From: Trichothermofontia sp037445115
GTDB lineage: Bacteria; Cyanobacteriota; Cyanobacteriia; B231
Reading direction: 5' to 3'
Length of the DNA stretch: 22,182 bases
Assembly (NCBI GenBank): GCA_037445115.1
Contig: JBBILC010000094.1
Location: 1 to 22,182 of the forward strand
The position numbers and the translations under genes were made by a program. Below, piece by piece: positions 13,781-21,895 of this stretch; the stretch's first letter is position 1; the number at the start of each line of letters is the position of its first letter. The notes beneath the pieces are model-generated. The model was not told where the DNA came from. It made no database searches and saw only the letters and a program-made list of their open reading frames with translations.

Positions 13781-16700
13781 ATGGGGTGGCAACGAGTCGG
13801 GCAATGGGTGTGGGCTAGGGTGCGGCGTGGCTGGCAGTGGCTATCCCGGCAGGTAGGCGTCTGCTTTGTTCTGGGTTTGGTCCTCGTCCTGGGGATTCAT
13901 GCCTGTCAAGTGGCGGAGATCCGACCGGAGCCAGAACCCGCGATGATCGTCGAGGCGGTTCCCACCCCGGACCTGCCGGATTGGATTGAGCAGATCAGTC
14001 CCACCGATGAGGCCGACCCGTTGGCCCAGATCCGGATTCGCTTTAAGCATCCCCTGATCGGCGTGGAAAGCCTGGAAAGTCCAGAGGTGGAGAAGATCCT
14101 GAAGCAGGTGCAAATCCAGCCGAAACTGCCGGGACAATTCCGGTTGTTGACCCCGCGCATGATTGGCTTTCAGGGCGATCGCGCCCTCCCCGGTGCCACC
14201 CGTATGCGGGTGACGCTGAAGGCGGGGCTAGGGGATCTGGAGGGGAACCGTCTGGATCAGGACCTCGTTTGGACCTTCAATACCCCTTTAATTAATCTGA
14301 CGAATTTGCCGGGGACCGATTGGGAAGGCAAGCCTGATCCCACTCCAATTACCCTGGAACCCACCCTTAAACTCACCTCCAATGTTGAACTAAACCTGGC
14401 CTCGTTGGAGAAGCAGGCTAAACTCACATCGGAAGCAGCAGAAACAACGATTAATCTCAAAGCCAGCCTGGATGAAGCGACGGCTGAACCGGCTGAGTTT
14501 ACCGATCCGCAAACTGAATTTAATCCCGCTAGTCGCACTTGGCAGTATACATTAACCCCCCGACGATCGCTGCAACGGGCCACGGATTACACCTTTGTGG
14601 TTGAGGCCGGTTTAGAACCCGCCCAGGGCAATTTGGTGAGTGACTTGAAGTACAGCAGCCAAGTGAAAACCTATGGCCCCCTGGCCTTGGAAAAACTCGA
14701 ATTCTACGGTCAACCCGATGCGGGGGGTACCTACGGACGCTTCGAGCAGGGAGCCGCCCAATTGCGGTTTAACAATGGCCTTGTAGCGACCTCGGCAACG
14801 AAGGCGATCGCGGTTTCTCCGGCCCCCAAGGAAGGCATTCCCCTAGTCCGGGCCTACGATGGCGACCATCTTGTGGGTTTGAATCCCTATGCCCTGGAAC
14901 CCGACACGCGCTACACAATTACCGTAGGGGCAGATCTAGAGGATCAGTATGGGCAAAAATTGGGTAAGACTGAAACCTTGACCTACGAAACCGGCAATGT
15001 GGCACCGGAACTGTGGGCACCGACGGGCTTAAATATTTTCCCCGCTGGTCAAGATCTGCAACTGAATGTGTCGAGTGTGAACCTGCCCCAACCGGAATTC
15101 CGGACCAGTTTTAAGGTGATGGAACCGGCGGATTTAGTCTATTTCGACTCGGCCTATCCTAGGGGCGAAGGTACCGAATTGCTGCCCGCTGTGGGGAGTT
15201 GGTCCCGGCAAACTATTAATAATCAACCGAAGAATGAAACCGTAGACACCGCGATCGATCTCAAGCAACAATTGGGGGGCGATACCGGGATGTTGGCCTA
15301 TGGTGTCCAGGCCCGTACCAATCGCTATGTTGAGGAAGGGGCGCAAAAGTGGCGGGAACCGAATTTCTACGGCATGGTGCAATTGACTAATTTGGGGGTC
15401 TTTGCCCAGTGGTTTCCGGAAAGTGGGTTAGTGCGCGTCCATCACCTCAGCGATGGACAACCGGTAGCCAATGCCGATGTGGAAATTTACCGTTCCCGGC
15501 TGGCCGAAAAATCCCGTAGTCCGGTGAATGCCTGCGCCACGGGGAAAACCGATACAGCAGGAATGTTGGTCTTAAATGCAGCGGCGCTACGTCAATGTAT
15601 GGCGGGAAATTTGACGTTCCAAAAACCGCCAGAGTTGGTCATCATCGCCCGTGAATCCCAGGATTGGGCTTTTACCCGCACCTATGAATTTAGCGGTGGG
15701 TATGGCTATGGCATTGATGCCGATTGGGATGGGGAAGGTCCCATTTCGCGCGGCGTGATTTTCTCCGATCGCCAACTCTATCAACCCAATGAAACGGCAT
15801 GGTTAACGGGGGTTGCCTATTACCTCGATAAGGGTAATCTTGTCCAAAGTAAAAACACAGCCTATCAAATCATGCTTGAACGCCCTGATGGGCAAAAACG
15901 CGATTTAGGGCGGCAAACAACAAATCAATTTGGCACCTTTTCCCAAGAGTTTAAACTGGAAGCCAATCAACCCCTAGGGGTTTATGTGATCCGGGCTAAG
16001 GCTGATAACGGCGTGGAACTGCGGGGAGAGTTTCGCGTGGCGGAATTTAAGCCGCCCAACTTTAAGGTGGATCTCAGCCTGGACCGCGAGGCGAATAAAG
16101 ACAATCAAATCCTGGCGGTGGCAGGCGATCGCCTCAATGCCACGGCCCAAAGTAATTATCTGTTTGGTCCCCCGGTGGAAGGCGGTAGTGCTAATTTCTA
16201 TGTCACCCGTCGGCGATCTGAGTTTCAGCCAGCCGGTTGGCCAGGATTCACCTTTGGTCGCCAATGGATTTGGCCGGAGGAACAACCCACGATTACTGCC
16301 GATGTGCTGCAACGCCAAACGGCCCTGGATGCCACGGGAAAAGCCAGTCAAACGGTCGAAATTGGTAAGGATTTACCCTTTGCCGTGGACTATCGCATTG
16401 ATGTGGAAGTCAAGGATGTTTCTAATCTGAGTGTGGCTAATTCCCAAACCGTGACGGCGCTGCCCAGCGATCGCCTGGTGGGTCTGAAAGCCGATTTCCT
16501 GGGGGAATCGGGTAAACCCTTAAACCTGGAGTTCATTGTTACCAACCCCGCCGGTCAAGCGCTGGCCGGAGAATCGGTGAAACTGGAACTGCAACGGATG
16601 GAATACCGCAGTGTGACCCAGGTGATCGAAGGCGGCGAACGGGCACGCAATCAGGTGGAATACACAACCGTGGCCGATCAGACCGTGCGATCGCGCAGTC

Positions 16701-19639
16701 AGGCCACGACGGCCAGCCTCACTCCCCCCGAAGCGGGACCCTATCGGATTCGGGCCACCTTCCCCAATCGCCGCGATGAGGCCAGTGCCACCGATGTGCA
16801 GGTGTGGGTGACGGGTGAGGGCACCGTGCGCTGGTGGGGGCGGGATAACAATCGTCTCGATGTGCGTCTGGATAAGCCGGAGTACCAGGTGGGGGACACG
16901 GCGACGGCGTTAATCCAGTCCCCCTATCCCGAAGGCGAAGTCTATTTTGCGGTCGTGCGCCACGATCGCCTGTATGAGCGGGTGATTCCGGTTAAGGGCA
17001 ATGCGCCCCAGGTCCAATTCACGATCACGCCGGAGATGCTGCCCAATGCGGCAGTGCAAGCCGTCCTGGTGCGGCAGGGTAAACCGCTTTCGCCGACGGA
17101 ACCGGCTGAGGTCGAAAATCTTGCCCGTGTTGGCTTTGCGCCCTTTAAGGTGGGCATTGCCCAGAAACGCCTCCAGGTCGAAATCACGCCCATGCAGGCT
17201 AGCCTCATGCCCGGTGCCACCCAAACCGTGAATTTTCAACTGAAGGATGTGGCGGGTAACCCCACGGCGGGGCAATTCACCGTACTGGTGGTGAATGAGG
17301 CGATCCTGCAACTGAGTGGCTACCGGCCCCCGGATCTGGTGGATACGGTCTACGCCGAACAGCCGATCGCGACTCGGTTTAGCGACAACCGGCCCAATGT
17401 TATCCTGACCCAACTGGCCTCACCGCTGGATAAGGGCTGGGGCTATGGTGGCGGTTTCTCTGCCGGGGCGGCGAATACACGGGTACGGCGAGAGTTCCAA
17501 CCCACGGCCTACTACAACGGCTCGGTCCCCACCGATGCCCAGGGCAGAGCGTCGGTCACCTTTACACTGCCCGATGATCTGACCACCTGGCGGGTGATGG
17601 CGGTGGCGACCACGGCGGACGCTCGCTTTGGCCAAGCCGACACCACCTTCCAAACGACGCAACCCCTAGTGACCAACCCGATTCTGCCCCAGTTTGCCCG
17701 ACCGGGCGATCGCATTGAGGCCGGACTCTCGGTAACCAACACCACGGGGAGTGCCGGTAATCTTCAGGTCAGCGGGTCCCTCGGTGGCCCGATCGCCTTT
17801 GCCGATGGTAAACCGGCCAGTCTCAATACGCGATCGCAAGCGGGCACCCAAGCCTACCGTTTCCCGATCGTTGTCCAGCAAGCTGGGGAAGCCACGGTGC
17901 AATTTAACAGCCAGTTGAACCAGGCTACGGATGCCTTTGAGGTGTCCCTGCCGATCCGCACGCTGGAAGTTACCGAGCAGGTAGTGGAGACGGGAACGAC
18001 CCGCGATCGCGCCAAGGTGCCCTTAAATATCGATCGCAAGGTCAATCCCGATGCTGGTGGCCTAGAGGTTAACCTCGCCAGTACCCTGCTGCCGGAAATG
18101 ACGGTCCCGGCCCAAACCCTTCTTGCTGAAGAACCCTGGCCGTTCCTGGAAAGCCTGACCAGTCGGTTAGCGATCGTCACGAGCCTGCAACAGTTGACCC
18201 AACGCTATCCCCAATTAACGGTCACGACTAACCAACCGTTAGACATGATCCAACGGGAGACCCTCGCCCAATTGCAACGGCTCCAGCGCCCCGATGGGGG
18301 ATTTGCTGCCTGGCCCAGTGCCCAGCAGTCCGATCCCTTTGTGACCCCCTATGTGGCCCAGGTGTTGGCCCAATTGCAACCGGCAACAGCAACGGGCGCA
18401 ACGGGTGCGATTCCCTTGCCCACGGCAACCCCGATTCCCCCCGGTCTGATGGAACCGCTCACGGGGTATCTGGATAAGGTGCTGGCTGATCCAGGTCAGT
18501 ATGACTTCTGTCGGGAGGGCCTGTGTAAGGCCCAAGTTCGCCTGGAAATCCTCCGAGCACTGGCGGCACTGGGCGAACGTCGCAGCGATTTTCTGACGGA
18601 GATCTACGGCCAACGCAATGAGTTGGATTTAGTCGAACAGCTTAAACTGGCCCGCTATTTACAGGCATTCCCCGATTGGCAACAGGAGGCGCGATCGCTC
18701 ACCACCCAAGTTCAGGAAAATCTAGCCGAATCCGGGCGATCGACAACGGTGAATTTACCGCGTACCTGGCGTTGGCTCAGTTCGCCGATCGTGGCCCAAT
18801 CTGAGGCGTTGCACCTAGCGTTAGCCCAATCTGCCGATGCGACGATGCTGGATCGTTTGCTCCAAGGGTTGCTCAACCAACAGCGTGAAGGGACTTGGGG
18901 GAATAGCTATGACACGGCCTCGGCCCTCAATGCCCTGGTGGCCTACAGCCAAACCCAGGCGACACCGCCCAATTTCACCGCCACGGCCAAACTGGATCGC
19001 AAGACCTTACTGGAAGCGGCTTTCCAGGGTTATCGCCAGCCCAATGCCAGTGTGAGTGTGCCAATGGCGGACTTGCCGAAGGGAAAACACGATCTCCAGT
19101 TGCAAAAAACGGGTGAGGGGACCTTGCACTATCTGGTGGCCTATCGCTATCGGCTAGAGGGCAATCCCCCCGGTCGTCTCAATGGCCTGCGGGTTCTGCG
19201 ATCGCTCCATCCAGCGAATGATAGAAAAGTGTTGCAACAGTTTGGTCTGTTTGCCCCGAACCAACCCGTCTCGCTCACCCCCGGTCAGGTGTTTGATATT
19301 GGCGTGGAGGTGATTACGGATCATCCGGTGGATCATGTGTTGATTACAGACCCGTTACCAGCGGGGTTAGAGGCGATCGATGCCAGTTTCCAAACCTCAA
19401 CGCCCTTTTTCCAGGCCCAAGCCGATAGTTGGCAGATTACCTATCAAACGATCCACCGCGATCGCATTATGGCCTATGCCGATCATTTGGAGCCGGGGGT
19501 TTATACCTTGCATTATTTAGTGCGATCGGTTACTCCTGGCACGTTCCTTTGGCCGGGAACCGAGGCCCATCTGCAATATGCACCAGAGGAATTTGGCCGC
19601 GCCGCCGCCGCCACGCTGAAGGTTGCCGAGGTATTGTAA
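13781..19639 (+). CDS. Very large alpha-2-macroglobulin-like protein, thioester motif lost
   Basis: The 1952-residue product belongs to the bacterial alpha-2-macroglobulin family (YfhM/YfaS type), envelope proteins thought to trap or inhibit foreign proteases. A basic, Trp-rich N-terminus and a hydrophobic segment (about 25-41) end at LGIHAC (Cys42). This is either a membrane anchor or an atypical lipobox (His at -2). Next come an Ig-like N-terminal domain (about 65-180), repeated macroglobulin domains, the A2M signature with TAYYNGS, DAQGRASVTFTLPDDLTTWRVMA (TTWR at about 1268-1271), a helical thioester-type domain from about 1440, and a C-terminal receptor-like domain (VTPGTFLWPGTEA). Where thioester members have C-x-E-Q, this protein has PWPFLESLTSR (1452-1462): Cys is Phe and Gln is Ser. 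It cannot form the thioester. Start: ATG 13781 has GAGG upstream; ATG 13739, in frame, has none. No pbpC lies beside it. Confidence 0.92.
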   Translation: MGWQRVGQWVWARVRRGWQWLSRQVGVCFVLGLVLVLGIHACQVAEIRPEPEPAMIVEAVPTPDLPDWIEQISPTDEADPLAQIRIRFKHPLIGVESLESPEVEKILKQVQIQPKLPGQFRLLTPRMIGFQGDRALPGATRMRVTLKAGLGDLEGNRLDQDLVWTFNTPLINLTNLPGTDWEGKPDPTPITLEPTLKLTSNVELNLASLEKQAKLTSEAAETTINLKASLDEATAEPAEFTDPQTEFNPASRTWQYTLTPRRSLQRATDYTFVVEAGLEPAQGNLVSDLKYSSQVKTYGPLALEKLEFYGQPDAGGTYGRFEQGAAQLRFNNGLVATSATKAIAVSPAPKEGIPLVRAYDGDHLVGLNPYALEPDTRYTITVGADLEDQYGQKLGKTETLTYETGNVAPELWAPTGLNIFPAGQDLQLNVSSVNLPQPEFRTSFKVMEPADLVYFDSAYPRGEGTELLPAVGSWSRQTINNQPKNETVDTAIDLKQQLGGDTGMLAYGVQARTNRYVEEGAQKWREPNFYGMVQLTNLGVFAQWFPESGLVRVHHLSDGQPVANADVEIYRSRLAEKSRSPVNACATGKTDTAGMLVLNAAALRQCMAGNLTFQKPPELVIIARESQDWAFTRTYEFSGGYGYGIDADWDGEGPISRGVIFSDRQLYQPNETAWLTGVAYYLDKGNLVQSKNTAYQIMLERPDGQKRDLGRQTTNQFGTFSQEFKLEANQPLGVYVIRAKADNGVELRGEFRVAEFKPPNFKVDLSLDREANKDNQILAVAGDRLNATAQSNYLFGPPVEGGSANFYVTRRRSEFQPAGWPGFTFGRQWIWPEEQPTITADVLQRQTALDATGKASQTVEIGKDLPFAVDYRIDVEVKDVSNLSVANSQTVTALPSDRLVGLKADFLGESGKPLNLEFIVTNPAGQALAGESVKLELQRMEYRSVTQVIEGGERARNQVEYTTVADQTVRSRSQATTASLTPPEAGPYRIRATFPNRRDEASATDVQVWVTGEGTVRWWGRDNNRLDVRLDKPEYQVGDTATALIQSPYPEGEVYFAVVRHDRLYERVIPVKGNAPQVQFTITPEMLPNAAVQAVLVRQGKPLSPTEPAEVENLARVGFAPFKVGIAQKRLQVEITPMQASLMPGATQTVNFQLKDVAGNPTAGQFTVLVVNEAILQLSGYRPPDLVDTVYAEQPIATRFSDNRPNVILTQLASPLDKGWGYGGGFSAGAANTRVRREFQPTAYYNGSVPTDAQGRASVTFTLPDDLTTWRVMAVATTADARFGQADTTFQTTQPLVTNPILPQFARPGDRIEAGLSVTNTTGSAGNLQVSGSLGGPIAFADGKPASLNTRSQAGTQAYRFPIVVQQAGEATVQFNSQLNQATDAFEVSLPIRTLEVTEQVVETGTTRDRAKVPLNIDRKVNPDAGGLEVNLASTLLPEMTVPAQTLLAEEPWPFLESLTSRLAIVTSLQQLTQRYPQLTVTTNQPLDMIQRETLAQLQRLQRPDGGFAAWPSAQQSDPFVTPYVAQVLAQLQPATATGATGAIPLPTATPIPPGLMEPLTGYLDKVLADPGQYDFCREGLCKAQVRLEILRALAALGERRSDFLTEIYGQRNELDLVEQLKLARYLQAFPDWQQEARSLTTQVQENLAESGRSTTVNLPRTWRWLSSPIVAQSEALHLALAQSADATMLDRLLQGLLNQQREGTWGNSYDTASALNALVAYSQTQATPPNFTATAKLDRKTLLEAAFQGYRQPNASVSVPMADLPKGKHDLQLQKTGEGTLHYLVAYRYRLEGNPPGRLNGLRVLRSLHPANDRKVLQQFGLFAPNQPVSLTPGQVFDIGVEVITDHPVDHVLITDPLPAGLEAIDASFQTSTPFFQAQADSWQITYQTIHRDRIMAYADHLEPGVYTLHYLVRSVTPGTFLWPGTEAHLQYAPEEFGRAAAATLKVAEVL

Positions 19640-19702
19640 CGGGTACCCAGCAGAAAGCCCAAGGGCATTGTGGGATGAGGTCGTTTTAGCTATTCTGAGG
19701 AT

Positions 19703-19843
19703 ATGGGGAGTAATTTTGAGTTAATTGGGGATCGCGCAAGCGTTGAGGTGATAGCCATCAATCTCTCTATTCGCGAGGTAAAGTGGCTGAAGGCTGACTT
19801 TGGGGGCATCGTTGGCGAAACGCAAGGGCGTGCAGGGTGGTGA
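19703..19843 (+). pseudogene. Possible small-protein remnant (46 codons)
   Basis: ATG 19703, two bases after GAGG, opens 46 codons with natural composition (MGSNFELIGDRASVEV..., then LSIREVKWLKADFGG) before TGA 19841. The beginning resembles, from memory, short cyanobacterial hypothetical proteins of the type ...IRE-x-LK-x-x-FG followed by RWRK. In the other frames the next bases read RWRNARA and AKRKGVQGG, so the conserved continuation may have been displaced by indels. The gap 19640-19916 holds nothing else recognised. A minus-strand frame at 19690-19920 looks like a shadow. Confidence 0.3.
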
Positions 19844-19916
19844 TGATGATATTTGGTGGTCTCGCTATGCAGGTTTAATCGCAAATCCAGAAGAACCATA
19901 GGGCTTCTTGAAGCGA

Positions 19917-20351
19917 TCATCGTTGTACCTGCTGCAATGCTTCGATCGCGGCGATGACTTGCTGTTGATGGGATCTTAAGGTTTGGTAGTAGGCAATCCC
20001 CTGCTGAATTTGTTCTTCTCTAGGGTCATCGGCCTTGCCATAGACTAGACTCCTACTGAGAGAAATGAGTCCCTTGTTGTGCTCAGCTTCGGCAAATTTT
20101 TGTCTGCGCTCGTCTACCGCCTGACTGACATAGTCCAGAATGTCCTGGTCAGATTTATCAGCCCAAGACAGATCGATCCCCGGATACTGCCGAATGACTT
20201 CCCAAATATGCACAGGAATGGGCACCATGACTCGGTTATAGGAGGCTTCAAACTCGACCTGCTCTAGTTCTAGATAAACGTAGTTGTCATCCAGAACTTC
20301 GTGATAGAAGTGAAACGTTGGCCCGTAGGCGATCGTGGCTTTGGTAGACAT
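19917..20351 (-). CDS. Hypothetical protein, 144 residues
   Basis: The family is not recognised. The product is soluble, acidic to neutral and without signal or membrane segments. The first half mixes beta-type sequence (TFHFYHEVLDDNYVYLELE, NRVMVPIPVHIWEVIRQ). The second half is helical and charged (SQAVDERRQKFAEAEH, then a C-terminal coiled helix with QQQVIAAIEALQQVQR). The start ATG 20351 is firmly supported by GGAGG seven bases upstream. It begins 45 bp after the Uma2-family gene on the same strand, so the two are probably co-transcribed; a functional link is only an inference. Confidence 0.75.
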   Translation of the reverse strand: MSTKATIAYGPTFHFYHEVLDDNYVYLELEQVEFEASYNRVMVPIPVHIWEVIRQYPGIDLSWADKSDQDILDYVSQAVDERRQKFAEAEHNKGLISLSRSLVYGKADDPREEQIQQGIAYYQTLRSHQQQVIAAIEALQQVQR

Positions 20352-20396
20352 CGTTTAACCTCCAGGCATCGTGTTGATGACTTTTAAACCCTCTGC

Positions 20397-20963
20397 TTAG
20401 AAAAGCTGGCTCACCAAACAGCTAAACCCCGGTAAAACCGCGCTGGTTAATGTATCCTGCGAGTACAATGTCACGGCCAGCTTCAGCACCGCATTCTCCC
20501 GGCGATACACTTCAACGCTCGATTCCAGGAAATTCACAATCCAGTATTCCAACACGCCCCGAACTGAATACAGCTTCAGTTTGGCTTCCCGATCGCGGCG
20601 TTCATTCGTCTTCCCCGGTGACAGCACCTCTACCACCAGTTCAGGAGCCGCTGTGAGATGGCCGGCCTCATCCAGCAACCGCCCTAACCGTTCATGGCTA
20701 ACCCAAACCACATCGGGAATCACATCATCCGAGTCCGAAAACACAATGCCGGGATTGATTGCAGCTTGCCCCAAGCCACTCTGGTCTGACCAGAGCTTTA
20801 GTAAAGTGACCGTCTTGCTACAAACAACCTGATGCTTCCATTCAGGTGCTCTGGTCACAAACAATTCTCCATCAATGATTTCGTAGCGATGGGTGCGATC
20901 GCCCTCAAAAATCGCTAGGTCAGCTGTTGTCCAGCGGATGGGGTGGGTGGTGGTGGACTGCAT
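20397..20963 (-). CDS. Uma2 family (DUF820) putative endonuclease
   Basis: The 188-residue protein belongs to the Uma2 family, a PD-(D/E)XK-like nuclease fold greatly expanded in cyanobacteria, often in many copies per genome and of unproven role. Core motifs are YEIIDGELFVT (about 28-38), PDVVWVSHERL (about 83-93), PELVVEVLSPGKTNERRD (about 107-124, carrying the acidic ExL core) and EAKLKLYSVRGVLEYWIV (about 126-143, with the Lys of the active site region). All elements are present and the length is normal, so it appears intact. ATG 20961-20963 has GAGGA about 5 bases upstream. It is the first gene of a two-gene minus-strand unit with the 144-residue hypothetical. Confidence 0.9.
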   Translation of the reverse strand: MQSTTTHPIRWTTADLAIFEGDRTHRYEIIDGELFVTRAPEWKHQVVCSKTVTLLKLWSDQSGLGQAAINPGIVFSDSDDVIPDVVWVSHERLGRLLDEAGHLTAAPELVVEVLSPGKTNERRDREAKLKLYSVRGVLEYWIVNFLESSVEVYRRENAVLKLAVTLYSQDTLTSAVLPGFSCLVSQLF

Positions 20964-21049
20964 AGAATCCTCGCCATGCGTACTTTGATCATACGTTACC
21001 TAACTGGCTCCCAGCCCGATGAAGCCTTGATGCCCAATCAGCGCCAGCG

Positions 21050-21298
21050 CTATTCCCCAAATCGTGCTTGCAGTTGCTGCACTGCCTTCGCCAATTCATA
21101 GAGTGCCGTCTCCACAATCACCACGCGCCCGTCCGGTAAATCCAGCCGCATACTAATGCTGGTACGCCCCGACGCCATCCCCCCCGGCATCGCCATAATC
21201 TCGATCGGAGATGCCTCATTCCCCAGGTAAATGACCTCCTTATCCAGGAGATCGGGCCAATGTTCCGCTGGTTCCAGCAGCGTATGAAAGGTCAGCAT
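21050..21298 (-). CDS. Hypothetical protein, 82 residues
   Basis: This is a short soluble protein, family not recognised. It has a central glycine-rich part (IEIMAMPGGMASGRTSIS), a beta pair (SMRLDLPDGRVVIVET) and a C-terminal helix (ELAKAVQQLQARFGE). The pattern LPDGRVVIVET-x-helix reads as a genuine folded domain rather than a chance frame. ATG 21298 is preceded by GGAGG nine bases upstream. It stands alone: the Uma2 gene starts 86 bp downstream on the same strand, with nothing recognised between. Confidence 0.65.
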   Translation of the reverse strand: MLTFHTLLEPAEHWPDLLDKEVIYLGNEASPIEIMAMPGGMASGRTSISMRLDLPDGRVVIVETALYELAKAVQQLQARFGE

Positions 21299-21479
21299 GG
21301 GCGAGGGCCTCCTTCACCCTGTCCTTTGATAAATTGATCTATCTTTAAAGCATAGGATGACTCTCTGCGATCGGCAGGAGGAGGGGTGCCCTGAGGGAAG
21401 CCTTAATTTTCTGGTGCAAAGACGCAATCTGACGGCGATCAAAAATCATGTTCGACAAGGGTGTTGCTCTCGCTGGGGT

Positions 21480-21575
21480 AGCGAGATCGCAGCGGTACTG
21501 AAGATGGCGATCGCCAGTTTTCTGGATACAGAGGCATTGGGGTTTGCCGATTGCAAGCCGGGACGAGGGCAATAG
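21480..21575 (+). pseudogene. C-terminal remnant of a small cyanobacterial protein family
   Basis: The plus-strand frame reads SEIAAVLKMAIASFLDTEAL, then GFADCKPGRGQ and a stop. Over 24 positions, 16 are identical to the C-terminal part of the minus-strand gene at 21658-21873 (EAVLEMALAGFLDRECL...FSDC). The frame extends upstream to an ATG at 21357, but that part (MTLCDRQEEG...) shows no similarity to the intact paralog. I therefore read this as a truncated copy fused to unrelated sequence. The rest of 21299-21657 holds only a short plus-strand frame (about 21577-21729) of doubtful reality that overlaps the paralog. Confidence 0.55.
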
Positions 21576-21657
21576 GATGAGGCCAGAACCCCGTATATTG
21601 GTATATGAAAGGGATACGGATACAGAAGGAAGAGTTTCAGTATCCTGTCCAATAGAT

Positions 21658-21873
21658 TTAATAGCGGAGTTGGCAATCAGAAAAATTCAAACACTCACGA
21701 TCGAGAAAACCAGCCAACGCCATCTCTAACACCGCCTCTACTGGATACTCAATTTCTGCCGCCCGTCGCTCAAACGCCTCCCGGATTTTATCGGGCAGCG
21801 CTGCTAGAATCATTCGGCCTGCCACCAGGCTAAGGTGTTCCATTGCCTCCTCTACCTCAACTCTAGATTTCAT
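21658..21873 (-). CDS. Small hypothetical protein, 71 residues
   Basis: From ATG 21873 the product is MKSRVEVEEAMEHLSLVAG, then RMILAALPDKIREAFERRA, EIEYPVEAVLEMALAGFLD and a short end FSDCQLRY. It looks all-helical and amphipathic, with no signal peptide. The helical LPDKIREAFERRA segment and small size would suit a DNA- or partner-binding antitoxin-like protein, but I recognise no family and no toxin gene beside it. Start: GAGGGA lies about six bases before ATG 21873. The longer frame from ATG 21891 lacks a ribosome site. A degraded paralog (C-terminal half only) lies tail to tail at 21480-21575. Confidence 0.65.
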   Translation of the reverse strand: MKSRVEVEEAMEHLSLVAGRMILAALPDKIREAFERRAAEIEYPVEAVLEMALAGFLDRECLNFSDCQLRY

Positions 21874-21895
21874 GATTAGTCCCTCATTCATACAA

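Noticed and set aside
13584..13856. Plus-strand frame of 90 codons before the macroglobulin gene
   Set aside because: It overlaps the macroglobulin start in another frame and shows no domain, signal or family feature.
19690..19920. Minus-strand frame of 76 codons after the hypothetical gene
   Set aside because: It has a His/Pro/Ser-rich chance composition and no ribosome site; the opposite strand has more protein-like sequence.
21658..21873. Toxin-antitoxin module at the right end
   Set aside because: The small helical protein could be antitoxin-like, but no adjacent toxin frame or known motif was found.
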